Assembly: GCA_963697565.1 (NCBI GenBank)
Contig: CAVOOM010000002.1
Location: forward strand, 1 to 49,480
Direction of reading: 5' to 3'
Source: CAWFSE01 sp963697565
GTDB lineage: Bacteria; Actinomycetota; Actinomycetes; CAVWCF01
Length of the DNA stretch: 49,480 bases
Position numbers and translations under genes: made by a program. The notes beneath the pieces were generated by a model. That model was given only the letters and a program-made list of their open reading frames with translations, was not told the DNA's origin and ran no database searches. Below are positions 23,212-31,599 of this stretch, piece after piece; positions within the stretch are counted from its first letter, which is position 1; each line of letters starts with the position of its first letter.

Positions 23212-23241
23212 TGGATCAACGAGCCTGGTTGCCCCCTGGGC
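23212..23241 (+). repeat. Dispersed repeat, copy C (partial)
   Basis: Shares CTGGATCAACGAGC exactly with copy A, then diverges before CTGGG. It lies about 70-95 bases upstream of the plus-strand membrane protein at 23309, in a 196-base gap with no other recognised feature. Confidence 0.4.
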
Positions 23242-23308
23242 CGATGGCCTCTGGCGCCGTGGTCTCCTCGCTTGCGACCGTGGAGGTGAGACGAGGGAGG
23301 CGAGCCAC

Positions 23309-23737
23309 ATGGCGATGACCCTTCACACGAGCACGTTCGCGCATCCAGCAGCGCCCCTCCGCCGGACGCTGCGGTACGCGAGTGCCGCCCTCTGCGCCGT
23401 GGCGGCGGTGCTCTACCTGATCCTGTTCTTCACGGTGCGGGCCGACGAGATGGCCTCGGGCGTCGAGACGACGTACGGCGCCTACCTGTTCCTCTTCGTC
23501 CCGTATGCCGTGGGGGCGGTGCTCCTGGCCCTGGTCGACTTGCGGCTGCTCTGGGGGATCGGCGCCGTGATCCAACTGGCGGTGGTGGGCATCTACCTGG
23601 TGTTCGGCACTGCGGCGGACCTGTCCATGGCGTGGGGCGCCGTCCTCACCGGACTCCAGGTCGCGCTGCTGGCCCTTCTGGCGTACCTGGCGCTGACACC
23701 GCCGCCGGCGGCGAATGCGCACCCCGGCCCGGGCTGA
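23309..23737 (+). CDS. Four-helix membrane protein
   Basis: 142 residues with four hydrophobic helices: YASAALCAVAAVLYLILFFTV, YGAYLFLFVPYAVGAVLLALVD, LLWGIGAVIQLAVVGIYLVFG and WGAVLTGLQVALLALLAYLAL. The layout resembles small actinobacterial membrane proteins of unknown role. ATG 23309 follows GAGGGAGG at good spacing. It is intact. The gap and repeat copy C suggest it is separate from the macAB operon. Function unknown. Confidence 0.65.
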   Translation: MAMTLHTSTFAHPAAPLRRTLRYASAALCAVAAVLYLILFFTVRADEMASGVETTYGAYLFLFVPYAVGAVLLALVDLRLLWGIGAVIQLAVVGIYLVFGTAADLSMAWGAVLTGLQVALLALLAYLALTPPPAANAHPGPG

Positions 23738-23813
23738 GCGAACGGCCCGGCCGTTCTGACGACGGACGGGTGTTGGCCGTTCATCCGGCGGGGCCTCGGT
23801 CGAGAGAGGGCAG

Positions 23814-23987
23814 CTACATCGCGGTGGCTTGTGCCTGATCGAGCAACGTCGCGGCGGTCGCCGCAGCGAATGCCGCCTGGGCCACCCCGATCGGTTTCGC
23901 CTGGTAGCGGAGCTGGTTGCGCGCGTCCCGCAGGATGTTGAAGTCCCGCGCGGCCTGCTGCGCGGGTGAGAGGTCCGGCTGCCTCAA
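23814..23987 (-). CDS. Short HEPN-like C-terminal fragment (partner of the nucleotidyltransferase)
   Basis: 57 codons starting at TTG 23987, which overlaps the nucleotidyltransferase stop (TTGA). The segment FNILRDARNQLRYQAKP resembles the C-terminal helix of HEPN proteins, which carry an Arg-Asn rich turn before the conserved His or Tyr, but the N-terminal half of a normal HEPN domain (about 120 residues) is missing. It is probably a truncated partner of an MNT/HEPN toxin-antitoxin-like pair. The assignment rests on this motif and the gene order. Confidence 0.45.
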   Translation of the reverse strand: MRQPDLSPAQQAARDFNILRDARNQLRYQAKPIGVAQAAFAAATAATLLDQAQATAM

Positions 23988-24560
23988 GCGCCGGGCTCCG
24001 CGCCGAGAACACCGATGACATGGAGCAGCCCGCCCGCACGGACCTCGCGGAGGAACGGGGTGTCGTCCTGCCACTCGGCTCTCGACAGGATGGTCGGGTT
24101 GACCGGCCGCCCCACGGATCGCCCGACCTCTGAGCATGCGGCGTACACCTCGCGCACCTCAGGCTGTCCGACCACAAGCACGTCGATGTCGCCGGGGGAC
24201 GGGCCTGGCGGGCCCAAGGCTCGGTGGGCCCACGAGCCGAAGATGGCCACTCCGTCGACCCCGTCGAGGCCGGCGAAGGCCTGCTGGAGGAGCGGAACCG
24301 GGCCGAAGGCCGCCTCCAGGAGTTCGCGCAGCGGGCGGTGGAATGGGGACTGCTCCTCCGGGCCGATCAGCCGCGCGTTGCCCACCCTGTGCTCGGTCAG
24401 CAGGCCGGCCTGGAGCAGCCGGCCGACCTCCCGGTGGACGGTCGCGTAGGGCGCCTCGATCCGTTCGCTGAGGTCCCGGATCGTCATCGACTGATCCGTC
24501 AGGTAGAGGGCCGCGAGCAGGCGGGCCTGCGTGGCCGAACGGAAGATCGGCAGCGGCGGC
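23984..24560 (-). CDS. Winged-helix plus minimal nucleotidyltransferase protein (MntA-like)
   Basis: About 185 residues. The N-terminus LPIFRSATQARLLAALYLT, SMTIRDLSERIEAPYATVHREVGRLLQAGLL is a winged helix-turn-helix as found on many actinobacterial MNT proteins. The C-terminal half has the Pol-beta nucleotidyltransferase core: VAIFGSWAHRA followed by GDIDVLVVG (GSx10DxD). MntA enzymes can AMPylate or modify HEPN toxins; the HTH suggests autoregulation. No start codon is found upstream in frame: the frame runs into the 5' part of a pcm-like gene. The first in-frame ATG (24487) would cut off half the HTH. Start is therefore unresolved. Confidence 0.65.
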
Positions 24561-24698
24561 GGCGTCGGCTGCGAACTCAGCCGGCAGGAACGCCTCGCGG
24601 GGCACCGACTCGATCGCCGCGAGCACCCGCGGGTCGCGCACGCCGGCGCGCTGCGCCGAGGCGCGCAGCTCGGGGCCGCTCCCTGGCCGCCGGGCCAC
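24550..24698 (-). pseudogene. 5' fragment of protein-L-isoaspartate O-methyltransferase
   Basis: From GTG 24698 the translation gives VRDPRVLAAIESVPREAFLPAEFAADA, which closely matches the first 50 residues of Pcm. The SAM-binding part (expected for another 150 residues) is absent: the sequence passes directly, with a one-base frame change in a GCC-rich stretch, into the HTH of the nucleotidyltransferase. It starts three bases after the stop of the giant membrane protein. It is either the remnant of a recombination or an assembly join. Confidence 0.6.
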
Positions 24699-24701
24699 CG
24701 C

Positions 24702-27700
24702 TCACTCCCAGTCGGCGAACGTGTGGGAGGCGCGGTCGAACAGGCTGCGGATCGCGCCGCGCCCGCGCTCGAGGAAGGCCGCCACGAGCAGCGCGGCCAA
24801 CCCGGCCAGGGCGACCAGGGCCCACAGCAGCGGGCCGGTCCAGGTGCGCAGCAGGCCGACGAGCGGCGCGGCGATGATGACGACCAGCGTGACGAGCACG
24901 GTCAGGACGCCGAAGGCGAGGCGGCGGCGCACCTTGGTGACCATCCCCCAGGCGGCGAGCCCGACCCCGAGGGCCAGGGCCAGGCCGGCGCTGGCCGGGT
25001 CTTCCGCCGCGTTCACGACCGGGGCGCTGACCAGCACCAGCATGCCGACCAGCTCGAGGAGGACCACCTCGCCCCCGCGGCCGTCCGAGCCTTGGGCCCG
25101 CAGGTGCCAGCGGATCGCGCCGACGACGCCGAGCAGGGCAAGCCCGGCAGGGATCGAGTACCAGGGGGCCTCCGCGTCGGTCAGGTGCGTCGAGACGATG
25201 AGCACCCAGGCCGCGTACGCGGGCACGGCGGCGGCGCCCACGATCAACGGCGCGCGCCCGACCAGGCCGGCGACCGCGATCAGCACGGCGGCGATCGCCA
25301 GCGCCAGCGCCCACAGGTCGGGGTCGCCCTCGGCGAGCAGCGCGCCCACGCACCAGAGGCCGGCGGCGAGGGTCAGGACCGGGCCGACCCACTGGGCGGC
25401 GGGCCTGCGCGCCCAGCCAAAGGCGACGGCCAAACCGGCCGCGGCGGCGGCGACCAGCGTCGAGCCGGCGGCCACGGCGGGGCGGGCCTCGGCGCCGAGC
25501 CAGACGTACGGGACGGCGGCGGCCAACAGCAGTGCCGCCGCATGCCACAGGCCCAGCCCCGGCAGGCGGACCGCGGCGACGGACAGGCCGGCGGCGGCCA
25601 GTGCCAGCCCGCCGGCGGCGGAGAACGCCACCGAGTCGGGGACGCCGGACGAGGACTCGCTGCCCACCCACACGGCCGTGATCAGGACCCCGACGAGGCC
25701 GAGGACCGCCCACGGCCCGGTGATGGCGAGGCGCTCGCGCGGGAGCAGCCACTGCGCGGCGGCCGCGGCGACGACGAGGGCGCCGCAGGCCAGGGCCGCG
25801 GTGGTCGCGGACTCCACGTCGCTCGGCTCGAGGATGGCGCCGGCGGCGACCGAGGCGGCCAGGCCGTGCGCGGCGCCGATGGCCGAGGCGGCGAGGTCCG
25901 CGGGCCAGCGCAGCAGGAACGCGCCCGCGGTGGCCAGGACGGCGCCGGCGGCCAGCGCCCCCACGGTCCACCAGTCGCCGATCGCGGCGACGCCGTTGAG
26001 CAGCACGACCGTGCCGACGACGACGTACGCCCAGCCGAGCCCCGTACGCACGCGGGCAGGCACCGGCTCGGCCTCGGCGGGGGCCAGCCGGCTCAGCGCG
26101 AGGCCGCCCGACGGCTGCCGCGAGTGCGCCCACCGGGATCCAGGTCTCCGGCATCGCGTCCCGGTTGACCCCCAGCCCAAGCGCGGCCAGCGCGGTGATG
26201 TGCGCGAGCGCGTACGGCGGCAGGGCGAGCGAGCGCAGCCAGGCGGGGCGCTGGTCGGTGTCGGTGGGGTCGAGGCGCAGGAAGGCGAGTCCGGCGGCGG
26301 CGGCCAGCAGCGCCGCGGTGAGGGCGGCGTACGACCACGGGGTCTCGATGAGCGGCTGGGGGAGCGCGTTGTCGAGGGCGACGATGAGCAGCGACCAGGT
26401 GGCCAGCGTGAGCGTCGACCAGCCGAGCAGGACCGCCACGCCGGCGGTGACCGCGGCGAGGATCCCGGAGGCCAACGCGAACGAGGCCCGGCCTTGCCCG
26501 GCGACGCCCAGCCAGCCAGCACCGCGGCCACGGCGCCGATCGCCATCAGCGTCCTCGGCGCCCAGCCGCGGACGAGGGCCCCGATCGGGCGCGGCCCGGC
26601 CACGAGCCGGTCGACCCCAGGCGTCGCCAGCAGGACGACGGCGCCGAACCCGAGCATCCACCAGGCGTCGAGACCGGCGAATCCGAAGAAGGCGATCGCC
26701 GCGCCGGCCACCGCGTACACCCATCCCTGCTGATCTCGCCCGGGGAACCGCCGAGCGCCTGGAGCCGCCAGCGGGCTGATCGCGAGGCCGCCGATGGTCA
26801 CAGCGAAGGCCCCGACCGGGAGCCAGGTCGCCGGGACCGCGTCCTGGTCGGCCCCCAGCCCGAGGGCGGTCAGCGCGGTGACGTGCGCGAGCACGTACGG
26901 CGGCAGGGCGAGCGAGCGCAGCCAGGCGGGGCGCTGGTCGGTGTCGGTGGGGTCGAGGCGCAGGAAGGCGAGTCCGGCGGCGGCGGCCAGCAGCGCCGCG
27001 GTGAGGGCGGCGTACGACCAGGGCGTCTCGTACAGCGGCCGCGCGAGCGCGCTGTCGAGGGCGACGATGAGCAGCGACCAGGTGGCTAGTGTCAGCGTCG
27101 ACCACCCGAGCAGGAACGCCACGCCCGCGCTCACCGCGGCGAGGATCCCCGACGTCACCGCGAAGGTCGGGCGGCCCGAGGCCGCGGTGGCGAGCCAGCC
27201 GCCGGTGGCCGCCAGCGCTCCGATCGCCATCAGGGTCGCCGGGATCCAGCCGCGGACGAAGCCGCCGATCGGGCGCGGCCCGGACAGCCGGGCGTCGGCG
27301 ACCGGCGTCGCAAGCAGAACGAGGGCACCCCAGCCGAGGACCACGAACGCCGGGATCGACGGATCGTCGGTGACCCAGCCGGCGGCGGTCAGGGCCAGCG
27401 GAAGGGTCAGCAGGACGCCGGCCAGGGTCTCGATCTCCTCCCGGAGCACCCCCACGGCGGCGGTCGCGACGATGGCGGCGAGCACCGCGGCGACCCCGGC
27501 CTCAGGCTGGCCGAGCTCGATCGAGCGCAGGGCCAGCGGGACCGCGAGGACGATGGCGATCAGCGTCCCGCCGTGGGCGAGGACCAGCGGGACGGGCTTG
27601 GCCGACGGGGCGCTGGACGGCGCCTCGGCGTCCGCGTCCGCCTCCGCGTCGAGGATGCCCGGGACCCAGCGGGCGAGCGCGCCGCCGGCCGCGGCGACCG

Positions 27701-30035
27701 CGGCCGCTGCCACAACGCCGGCGACCGCGGGCCAGAGGTCGGCCTCGAGCAACTGGGTCTTCGAGTCGGCGACGAGCCGCGCGATGAGTACGGCCAGCGA
27801 CGGAACGGCGGCAACCACGACCAGGGGCGCCGCCCACGGCGTGGCCAATGCGGGGATGCCTGTGTGGCCCACGAGGTGGCCGACCGTGACGGCGAGGGCG
27901 GCTGCGGCGAAGGCGGCCAGGCCGACGACCGTCCAGGACTCAACGGCGTCGCGCCCACTCCCCAACATGACCGCGCTCAACGTGACCGCGGCGCCGGCCA
28001 GCCCGGCGTGGGCGCCCAGGGGGCGCTGGGGGAGGGCCACCGCGGCGACCGTGACGGCCGCACCCGCCACGGCGAGACAGCCGGCGGTGACGGCGAGCGG
28101 CTGGGCCTCGGCGATGACCAGACCCGCGGCCATCAGGATTCCGGTGACCGCCGGCCATGCGCGGGCCGCAGCGGGGAGCTCCTGAAGCAGGCCGAGGGCG
28201 AGGGCTCCTGCGGCCAGGGCTCCGGCGCGCCACCAGGCTCCGTCGGCCGGCGGGGAGGCAAGCGCGGCCCCCGCGGCTGCCACGGCGTATCCGGCAGCGA
28301 GCTGCAGCCAGAGGTCGTCGGAGTGCCGGTTGGCCACTGCGATGGTGAGCGCCAGGGCGCCGAGCCCGGCGGCCGCGGCGGCGACCGCCAGCGAGGTCTC
28401 GGCGGCGAGCCCGGCCAGCGCGCCGAGGGGCGCCAGGCCGATGACGTACCCGCTGACGGGGGCCGGCAGCCATTCGATGGGCGCCTGCCGGCGGAGAACC
28501 GCCCAGGCGGTCAGGGCGGCGAACCCGCCGATGGCGTACCAGTCCGGGTTGGCGACCACCACTGCGAGGGCGGCGAACCCGCCGAGCCCGAGTGCGATCA
28601 GGGGTGTGCGTCCGTCGGGGCGGCGGTAGCCGATCCACTCGGCGAGCGCGACGCCGGCGACCAGACCGATGAGCCCCCAAGGCCCCGGGGCGAGCACCGG
28701 TGCCAGCGACAGCACGGCGCCGGCAGCGGCGACCAGCTGCACCGAGTTGACCAGGGGATCCGCCGCGCGAGGGGCCAGCAGCTCGGCGGTCACCGCGAGC
28801 AACGCGAGGGTCGCCGCCAGCGGCCAGCCGACCGCGTCCTCGGCCACCGAGGCCAGGACCTCAAGCAGCAGGAGCACCACGGTGCCGACCACGGCCGAGA
28901 GCTCGGTGGGCACGCGCAGCGTTGCCAGCCGCGGCAGCCGTACGAGGAGCAGCGTCAGCGGGACCGCTGCCATGGCCACGGCGATCTGGGTCGGGTGCGG
29001 GGTCGCGACCTCGAACCCGCCGAGGACCGGCCCGGCCGTCGGCAGGGCGGCCATTGCGGCGGCGAGCCACAGGGAGGGGGCGGCGAGGAACCGCAGCGGG
29101 CTCGAGGGCCGCTTGAGGCCGATCAGCCCGTACGCGATGCCGGTCAGCAGCGGCAGGGCGACCAGGGTCGCGTACCGCGCGGCCTCGGTCTCGGGATCGG
29201 GAGGGAAGGGCGCGGCGTCGAGGACGGAGGCGATGAGCACCAGCGGCAGCAGCAGGCCGCCGGCCAAGGTCAGCGCGGAGCCGACGTACGGGGCCCGGGC
29301 GTGGGTCAACGCGAAGCCGCTGCCCAGTAGGAGCAGCGGCACCCCCAACTCGACCAGCGCGCGCTGCTGCGGTGTGAACGACCGGAAGCCCCAGACCAGG
29401 GTGCCGAAGATGCCGGCGAAGACGAGCAGGACGCCCAGGTACGCGAGACCGTGCACCGCCAGGTCGGCGGCGATCGCCTCACGGGTGCGGTCCCACCACG
29501 TCTTGGGTCGCGGGACGGGGGCCGGGCGTGGGACCGGCTGGGGCTGGGGAGCAGGCGGCGGGTAGGCGCGGGCGGGTGCCGGCACCGCTACTGGTGGCGG
29601 TGGGGCTGGCCGACCGGCTGTTGGCGTGTGGGGTTCGGCTGGGGTGTGCTCGTGGAGCGTTGGGCTCGGTGGGGCGCTATACGGCGCGGCTGCCGGCGCG
29701 GGCGCGGGTCGCTCAAGAGCGGCGGTGCGCGCCTTGGCCGCGTCATTGAGGGCCACGAGCGTTGTCGCGCTGATGATCTGCCGGTCGAAGGCCTCGGAGA
29801 GGAAGCGCCGGACGTACGCGAGGTGGTCGAGTTCCGCACGATCCGCGAGCGACCGTGGGACCGGCCAGGGCGCAGGCACGGCGTCGGGGGTCGGTGGGAT
29901 CCGGCTGGGGCGGAACTGCTCGGCGCTCGCCTCGGTCCAGCCCGTCCAAGCGCGCCCGTCCCACCACCGCCACTTTGCTGTCTCATACGGGTCGGGGAAC
30001 CACCCCGCCGGACGCGGAACCACCGAGGTGGCCAT
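24702..30035 (-). CDS. Giant multi-pass membrane protein (DUF2510 plus SCO7613-like) with internal duplication
   Basis: About 1,777 residues. Residues 8-45 (AGWFPDPYETAKWRWWDGRAWTGWT) are a DUF2510 domain. A Pro/Ala-rich linker follows, then some 45-50 short hydrophobic helices rich in Ala, Leu, Val and Gly, like the SCO7613 C-terminal domain membrane proteins of actinomycetes. A unit of about 228 residues is tandemly duplicated (26.1-27.5 kb), with both units carrying LLGWSTLTLATWSLLIVALD and LRLDPTDTDQRPAWLRSLALPPY. Two compensating frameshifts near 26515 and 26105 garble the second unit's frame. ATG 30035 is chosen at the DUF2510 start; ATG 30086 is possible. Function unknown. Confidence 0.75.
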   Translation of the reverse strand: MATSVVPRPAGWFPDPYETAKWRWWDGRAWTGWTEASAEQFRPSRIPPTPDAVPAPWPVPRSLADRAELDHLAYVRRFLSEAFDRQIISATTLVALNDAAKARTAALERPAPAPAAAPYSAPPSPTLHEHTPAEPHTPTAGRPAPPPPVAVPAPARAYPPPAPQPQPVPRPAPVPRPKTWWDRTREAIAADLAVHGLAYLGVLLVFAGIFGTLVWGFRSFTPQQRALVELGVPLLLLGSGFALTHARAPYVGSALTLAGGLLLPLVLIASVLDAAPFPPDPETEAARYATLVALPLLTGIAYGLIGLKRPSSPLRFLAAPSLWLAAAMAALPTAGPVLGGFEVATPHPTQIAVAMAAVPLTLLLVRLPRLATLRVPTELSAVVGTVVLLLLEVLASVAEDAVGWPLAATLALLAVTAELLAPRAADPLVNSVQLVAAAGAVLSLAPVLAPGPWGLIGLVAGVALAEWIGYRRPDGRTPLIALGLGGFAALAVVVANPDWYAIGGFAALTAWAVLRRQAPIEWLPAPVSGYVIGLAPLGALAGLAAETSLAVAAAAAGLGALALTIAVANRHSDDLWLQLAAGYAVAAAGAALASPPADGAWWRAGALAAGALALGLLQELPAAARAWPAVTGILMAAGLVIAEAQPLAVTAGCLAVAGAAVTVAAVALPQRPLGAHAGLAGAAVTLSAVMLGSGRDAVESWTVVGLAAFAAAALAVTVGHLVGHTGIPALATPWAAPLVVVAAVPSLAVLIARLVADSKTQLLEADLWPAVAGVVAAAAVAAAGGALARWVPGILDAEADADAEAPSSAPSAKPVPLVLAHGGTLIAIVLAVPLALRSIELGQPEAGVAAVLAAIVATAAVGVLREEIETLAGVLLTLPLALTAAGWVTDDPSIPAFVVLGWGALVLLATPVADARLSGPRPIGGFVRGWIPATLMAIGALAATGGWLATAASGRPTFAVTSGILAAVSAGVAFLLGWSTLTLATWSLLIVALDSALARPLYETPWSYAALTAALLAAAAGLAFLRLDPTDTDQRPAWLRSLALPPYVLAHVTALTALGLGADQDAVPATWLPVGAFAVTIGGLAISPLAAPGARRFPGRDQQGWVYAVAGAAIAFFGFAGLDAWWMLGFGAVVLLATPGVDRLVAGPRPIGALVRGWAPRTLMAIGAVAAVLAGWASPGKAGPRSRWPPGSSPRSPPAWRSCSAGRRSRWPPGRCSSSPSTTRSPSRSSRPRGRTPPSPRRCWPPPPDSPSCASTPPTPTSAPPGCARSPCRRTRSRTSPRWPRLGWGSTGTRCRRPGSRWAHSRQPSGGLALSRLAPAEAEPVPARVRTGLGWAYVVVGTVVLLNGVAAIGDWWTVGALAAGAVLATAGAFLLRWPADLAASAIGAAHGLAASVAAGAILEPSDVESATTAALACGALVVAAAAAQWLLPRERLAITGPWAVLGLVGVLITAVWVGSESSSGVPDSVAFSAAGGLALAAAGLSVAAVRLPGLGLWHAAALLLAAAVPYVWLGAEARPAVAAGSTLVAAAAAGLAVAFGWARRPAAQWVGPVLTLAAGLWCVGALLAEGDPDLWALALAIAAVLIAVAGLVGRAPLIVGAAAVPAYAAWVLIVSTHLTDAEAPWYSIPAGLALLGVVGAIRWHLRAQGSDGRGGEVVLLELVGMLVLVSAPVVNAAEDPASAGLALALGVGLAAWGMVTKVRRRLAFGVLTVLVTLVVIIAAPLVGLLRTWTGPLLWALVALAGLAALLVAAFLERGRGAIRSLFDRASHTFADWE
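26211..27020 (-). repeat. Two exact 127-bp direct repeats, 683 bases apart, inside the giant membrane gene
   Basis: Positions 26211-26337 and 26894-27020 are identical, while the flanks (to about 26490 and 27160) are similar but diverged. The offset of 683 is one short of 228 codons, consistent with one missing base in between. A sharply bounded identical block within diverged duplicates points to recent gene conversion or to an assembly artefact. Confidence 0.75.
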
Positions 30036-30125
30036 GCCTTCAGCATTCGCCTGATGTGGTGGCCGCGGAATGGCCTTTCGGCCCATCGGCCGGGAGGCGG
30101 TGAGTGGGCCTGTCCGTGCGGCGGG

Positions 30126-30557
30126 TCAGCGCGGCCGCACGTGCGCGGTGACCCCGCCCATCTCCCTGGCCGCCTCCAGCAGGTCGTGGGCGCTGAGCGG
30201 CTCGCCGGCGGCGTGGCCTGCCGGCGGCTGCCACTTGCGGCAAGGCGTCGCCTCCTCGGCGAGGTAGACCCAGAAGTGGCTTGGCCCCAAGCCGCCGGAG
30301 GTGAGGAAGGTCGAGTCGCCCACCCGCAGCATGACGCCGTCGGCGATCGCGACCAGGTCGGGCAGCCGGCGCGGATCGTGGTTCCACCAGCGCAGAACCT
30401 CGTCGCCGTCGAGGACGGTGCACCAGCCGTCAGGGGTGAGGTCCTCGACGCGGACGGGGCGGCGTGGGGCATCGACGTACACGTGGAGCGCCGGGATCCA
30501 GTGCACCTGGTGGCCGGGCGTGTACAGGTCGCAGGTGCGGATCGGAAGACGTGGCAT
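30126..30557 (-). CDS. Hypothetical protein, 143 residues
   Basis: A soluble protein with many aromatic residues: HQVHWIPALHVYVDAP, TPDGWCTVLDGDEVLRWWNHDPRRL and SGGLGPSHFWVYLAEEATPCRKW. Its beta-rich look and length do not match a family I recognise. ATG 30557 is the first start. The ORF keeps strong third-position GC and has no indel, so it is probably real. It sits between the giant membrane gene and the Nudix regulator, all on the minus strand, but with gaps of 90 and 224 bases that show no recognisable site. Confidence 0.5.
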   Translation of the reverse strand: MPRLPIRTCDLYTPGHQVHWIPALHVYVDAPRRPVRVEDLTPDGWCTVLDGDEVLRWWNHDPRRLPDLVAIADGVMLRVGDSTFLTSGGLGPSHFWVYLAEEATPCRKWQPPAGHAAGEPLSAHDLLEAAREMGGVTAHVRPR

Positions 30558-30781
30558 GGCGGGCCCCTCGGGTCGGGCCGGCCGCGGGTGAGCGCGGCCG
30601 CCGGTCTTGCCGGGCGCGCAGGGCGCTCGGCCCGCTCTTCCCCTGGGGCACCCCGCACCGACGGTTCGGGGGTTGCCGGGCGGCCGGCCAGGTACCGACA
30701 GCCGCCTCTCTGGAGCGTGCCTTCAGGTTAGCGCGGGGGTCCGACGGCGCCGTCCGGTTGCCCGTCCCGGCAGCGCTGGGC

Positions 30782-31504
30782 TCATCGGCGTCCGGGCCGG
30801 TGCCGGTAGAGCAGCGCGGGCTTGCCCACGACGCCCTCCTGGTGGCGGCCGGTCTCCTTGAGCAGCGGCTGCATGTGCCGGCGGAAGGTGTCCTTGTACA
30901 GCGGCTCGCCCGCCACCGCCTCGTGCAGCCGGCGGAGGGTCAGCAAGGTGAACGGGGGCTTGAGCAGGCGGTCCGGGTCGGGGGCCTCGGCGTACCGCGC
31001 CCGGACGTCGGCGACCGCCAGCTGGAGGATCTGCTGGTGGTCGAACGGCAGCCTCGGCACCTCGTCCACCCGCACCGCCTGGACGCCGGGCTGCGACTCG
31101 ACCGCGTCGGAGATCCGCGACCAGGCCACGACATCGGCGTGGGCGACCGAGATCACCCAGCCGCGCGAGTCTCGCCCGGGCGCATCGAAGACATGCAGCT
31201 GGCGGGGCGCGAGGCCCTCCACGCCGGCCTTCTCCCGCAGAGCGCGCAGCACTGCGTCAGCGAGCGTCTCGCCCGGGTGCAGGAACGTCCCGGGCAGCGC
31301 CCAGGCGCCCTTGCGATGCGACCCCTCGCGGCGCACCAGCAGGACGTGCAGCGAATCCGAGTCCGGCGGGACGGTGAGCACGGCGGCGTCGACCGCGACC
31401 GAGGGGCGCGGGTAGTCCTCGAACGTCTTCCCGCCGGAGTCGCGGTACGGGGTGGCGGTCGGCGTGACGCGGCTGGGTCGGGCTGCTGGCATGGCACCAG
31501 TCAA
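30782..31504 (-). CDS. NrtR-like regulator: degenerate Nudix domain plus winged helix
   Basis: 240 residues. The N-terminal Nudix fold has PRPSVAVDAAVLTV, WALPGTFLHPGETLADAVLRALREKAGV and a long acidic middle. The Nudix box lacks the EE pair (REKAG instead of RExxEExG), as in NrtR-type proteins that bind but do not cleave their ligand. The C-terminus (PFTLLTLRRLHEAVAGEPLYKDTFRRHM) is the winged helix of NrtR, the ADP-ribose-responsive repressor of NAD metabolism. The target genes are not adjacent, so the effector is inference; it could instead be a weak Nudix hydrolase. Confidence 0.75.
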   Translation of the reverse strand: MTGAMPAARPSRVTPTATPYRDSGGKTFEDYPRPSVAVDAAVLTVPPDSDSLHVLLVRREGSHRKGAWALPGTFLHPGETLADAVLRALREKAGVEGLAPRQLHVFDAPGRDSRGWVISVAHADVVAWSRISDAVESQPGVQAVRVDEVPRLPFDHQQILQLAVADVRARYAEAPDPDRLLKPPFTLLTLRRLHEAVAGEPLYKDTFRRHMQPLLKETGRHQEGVVGKPALLYRHRPGRR

Positions 31505-31599
31505 CCAGAGATTGACGTAGAGCCGCGCTAATCAGATCGGTCGAAGGTGGAGGTCGCTGGAGCCATGGGCGGCGGCCCGCCGTTCGGAGACCGGCGGCG

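Noticed and set aside
24531..26733. Long open frames on the plus strand opposite the giant membrane gene
   Set aside because: They show low-complexity Arg/Gly/Ala/Pro composition and no domain; shadow frames of a very GC-rich minus-strand gene.
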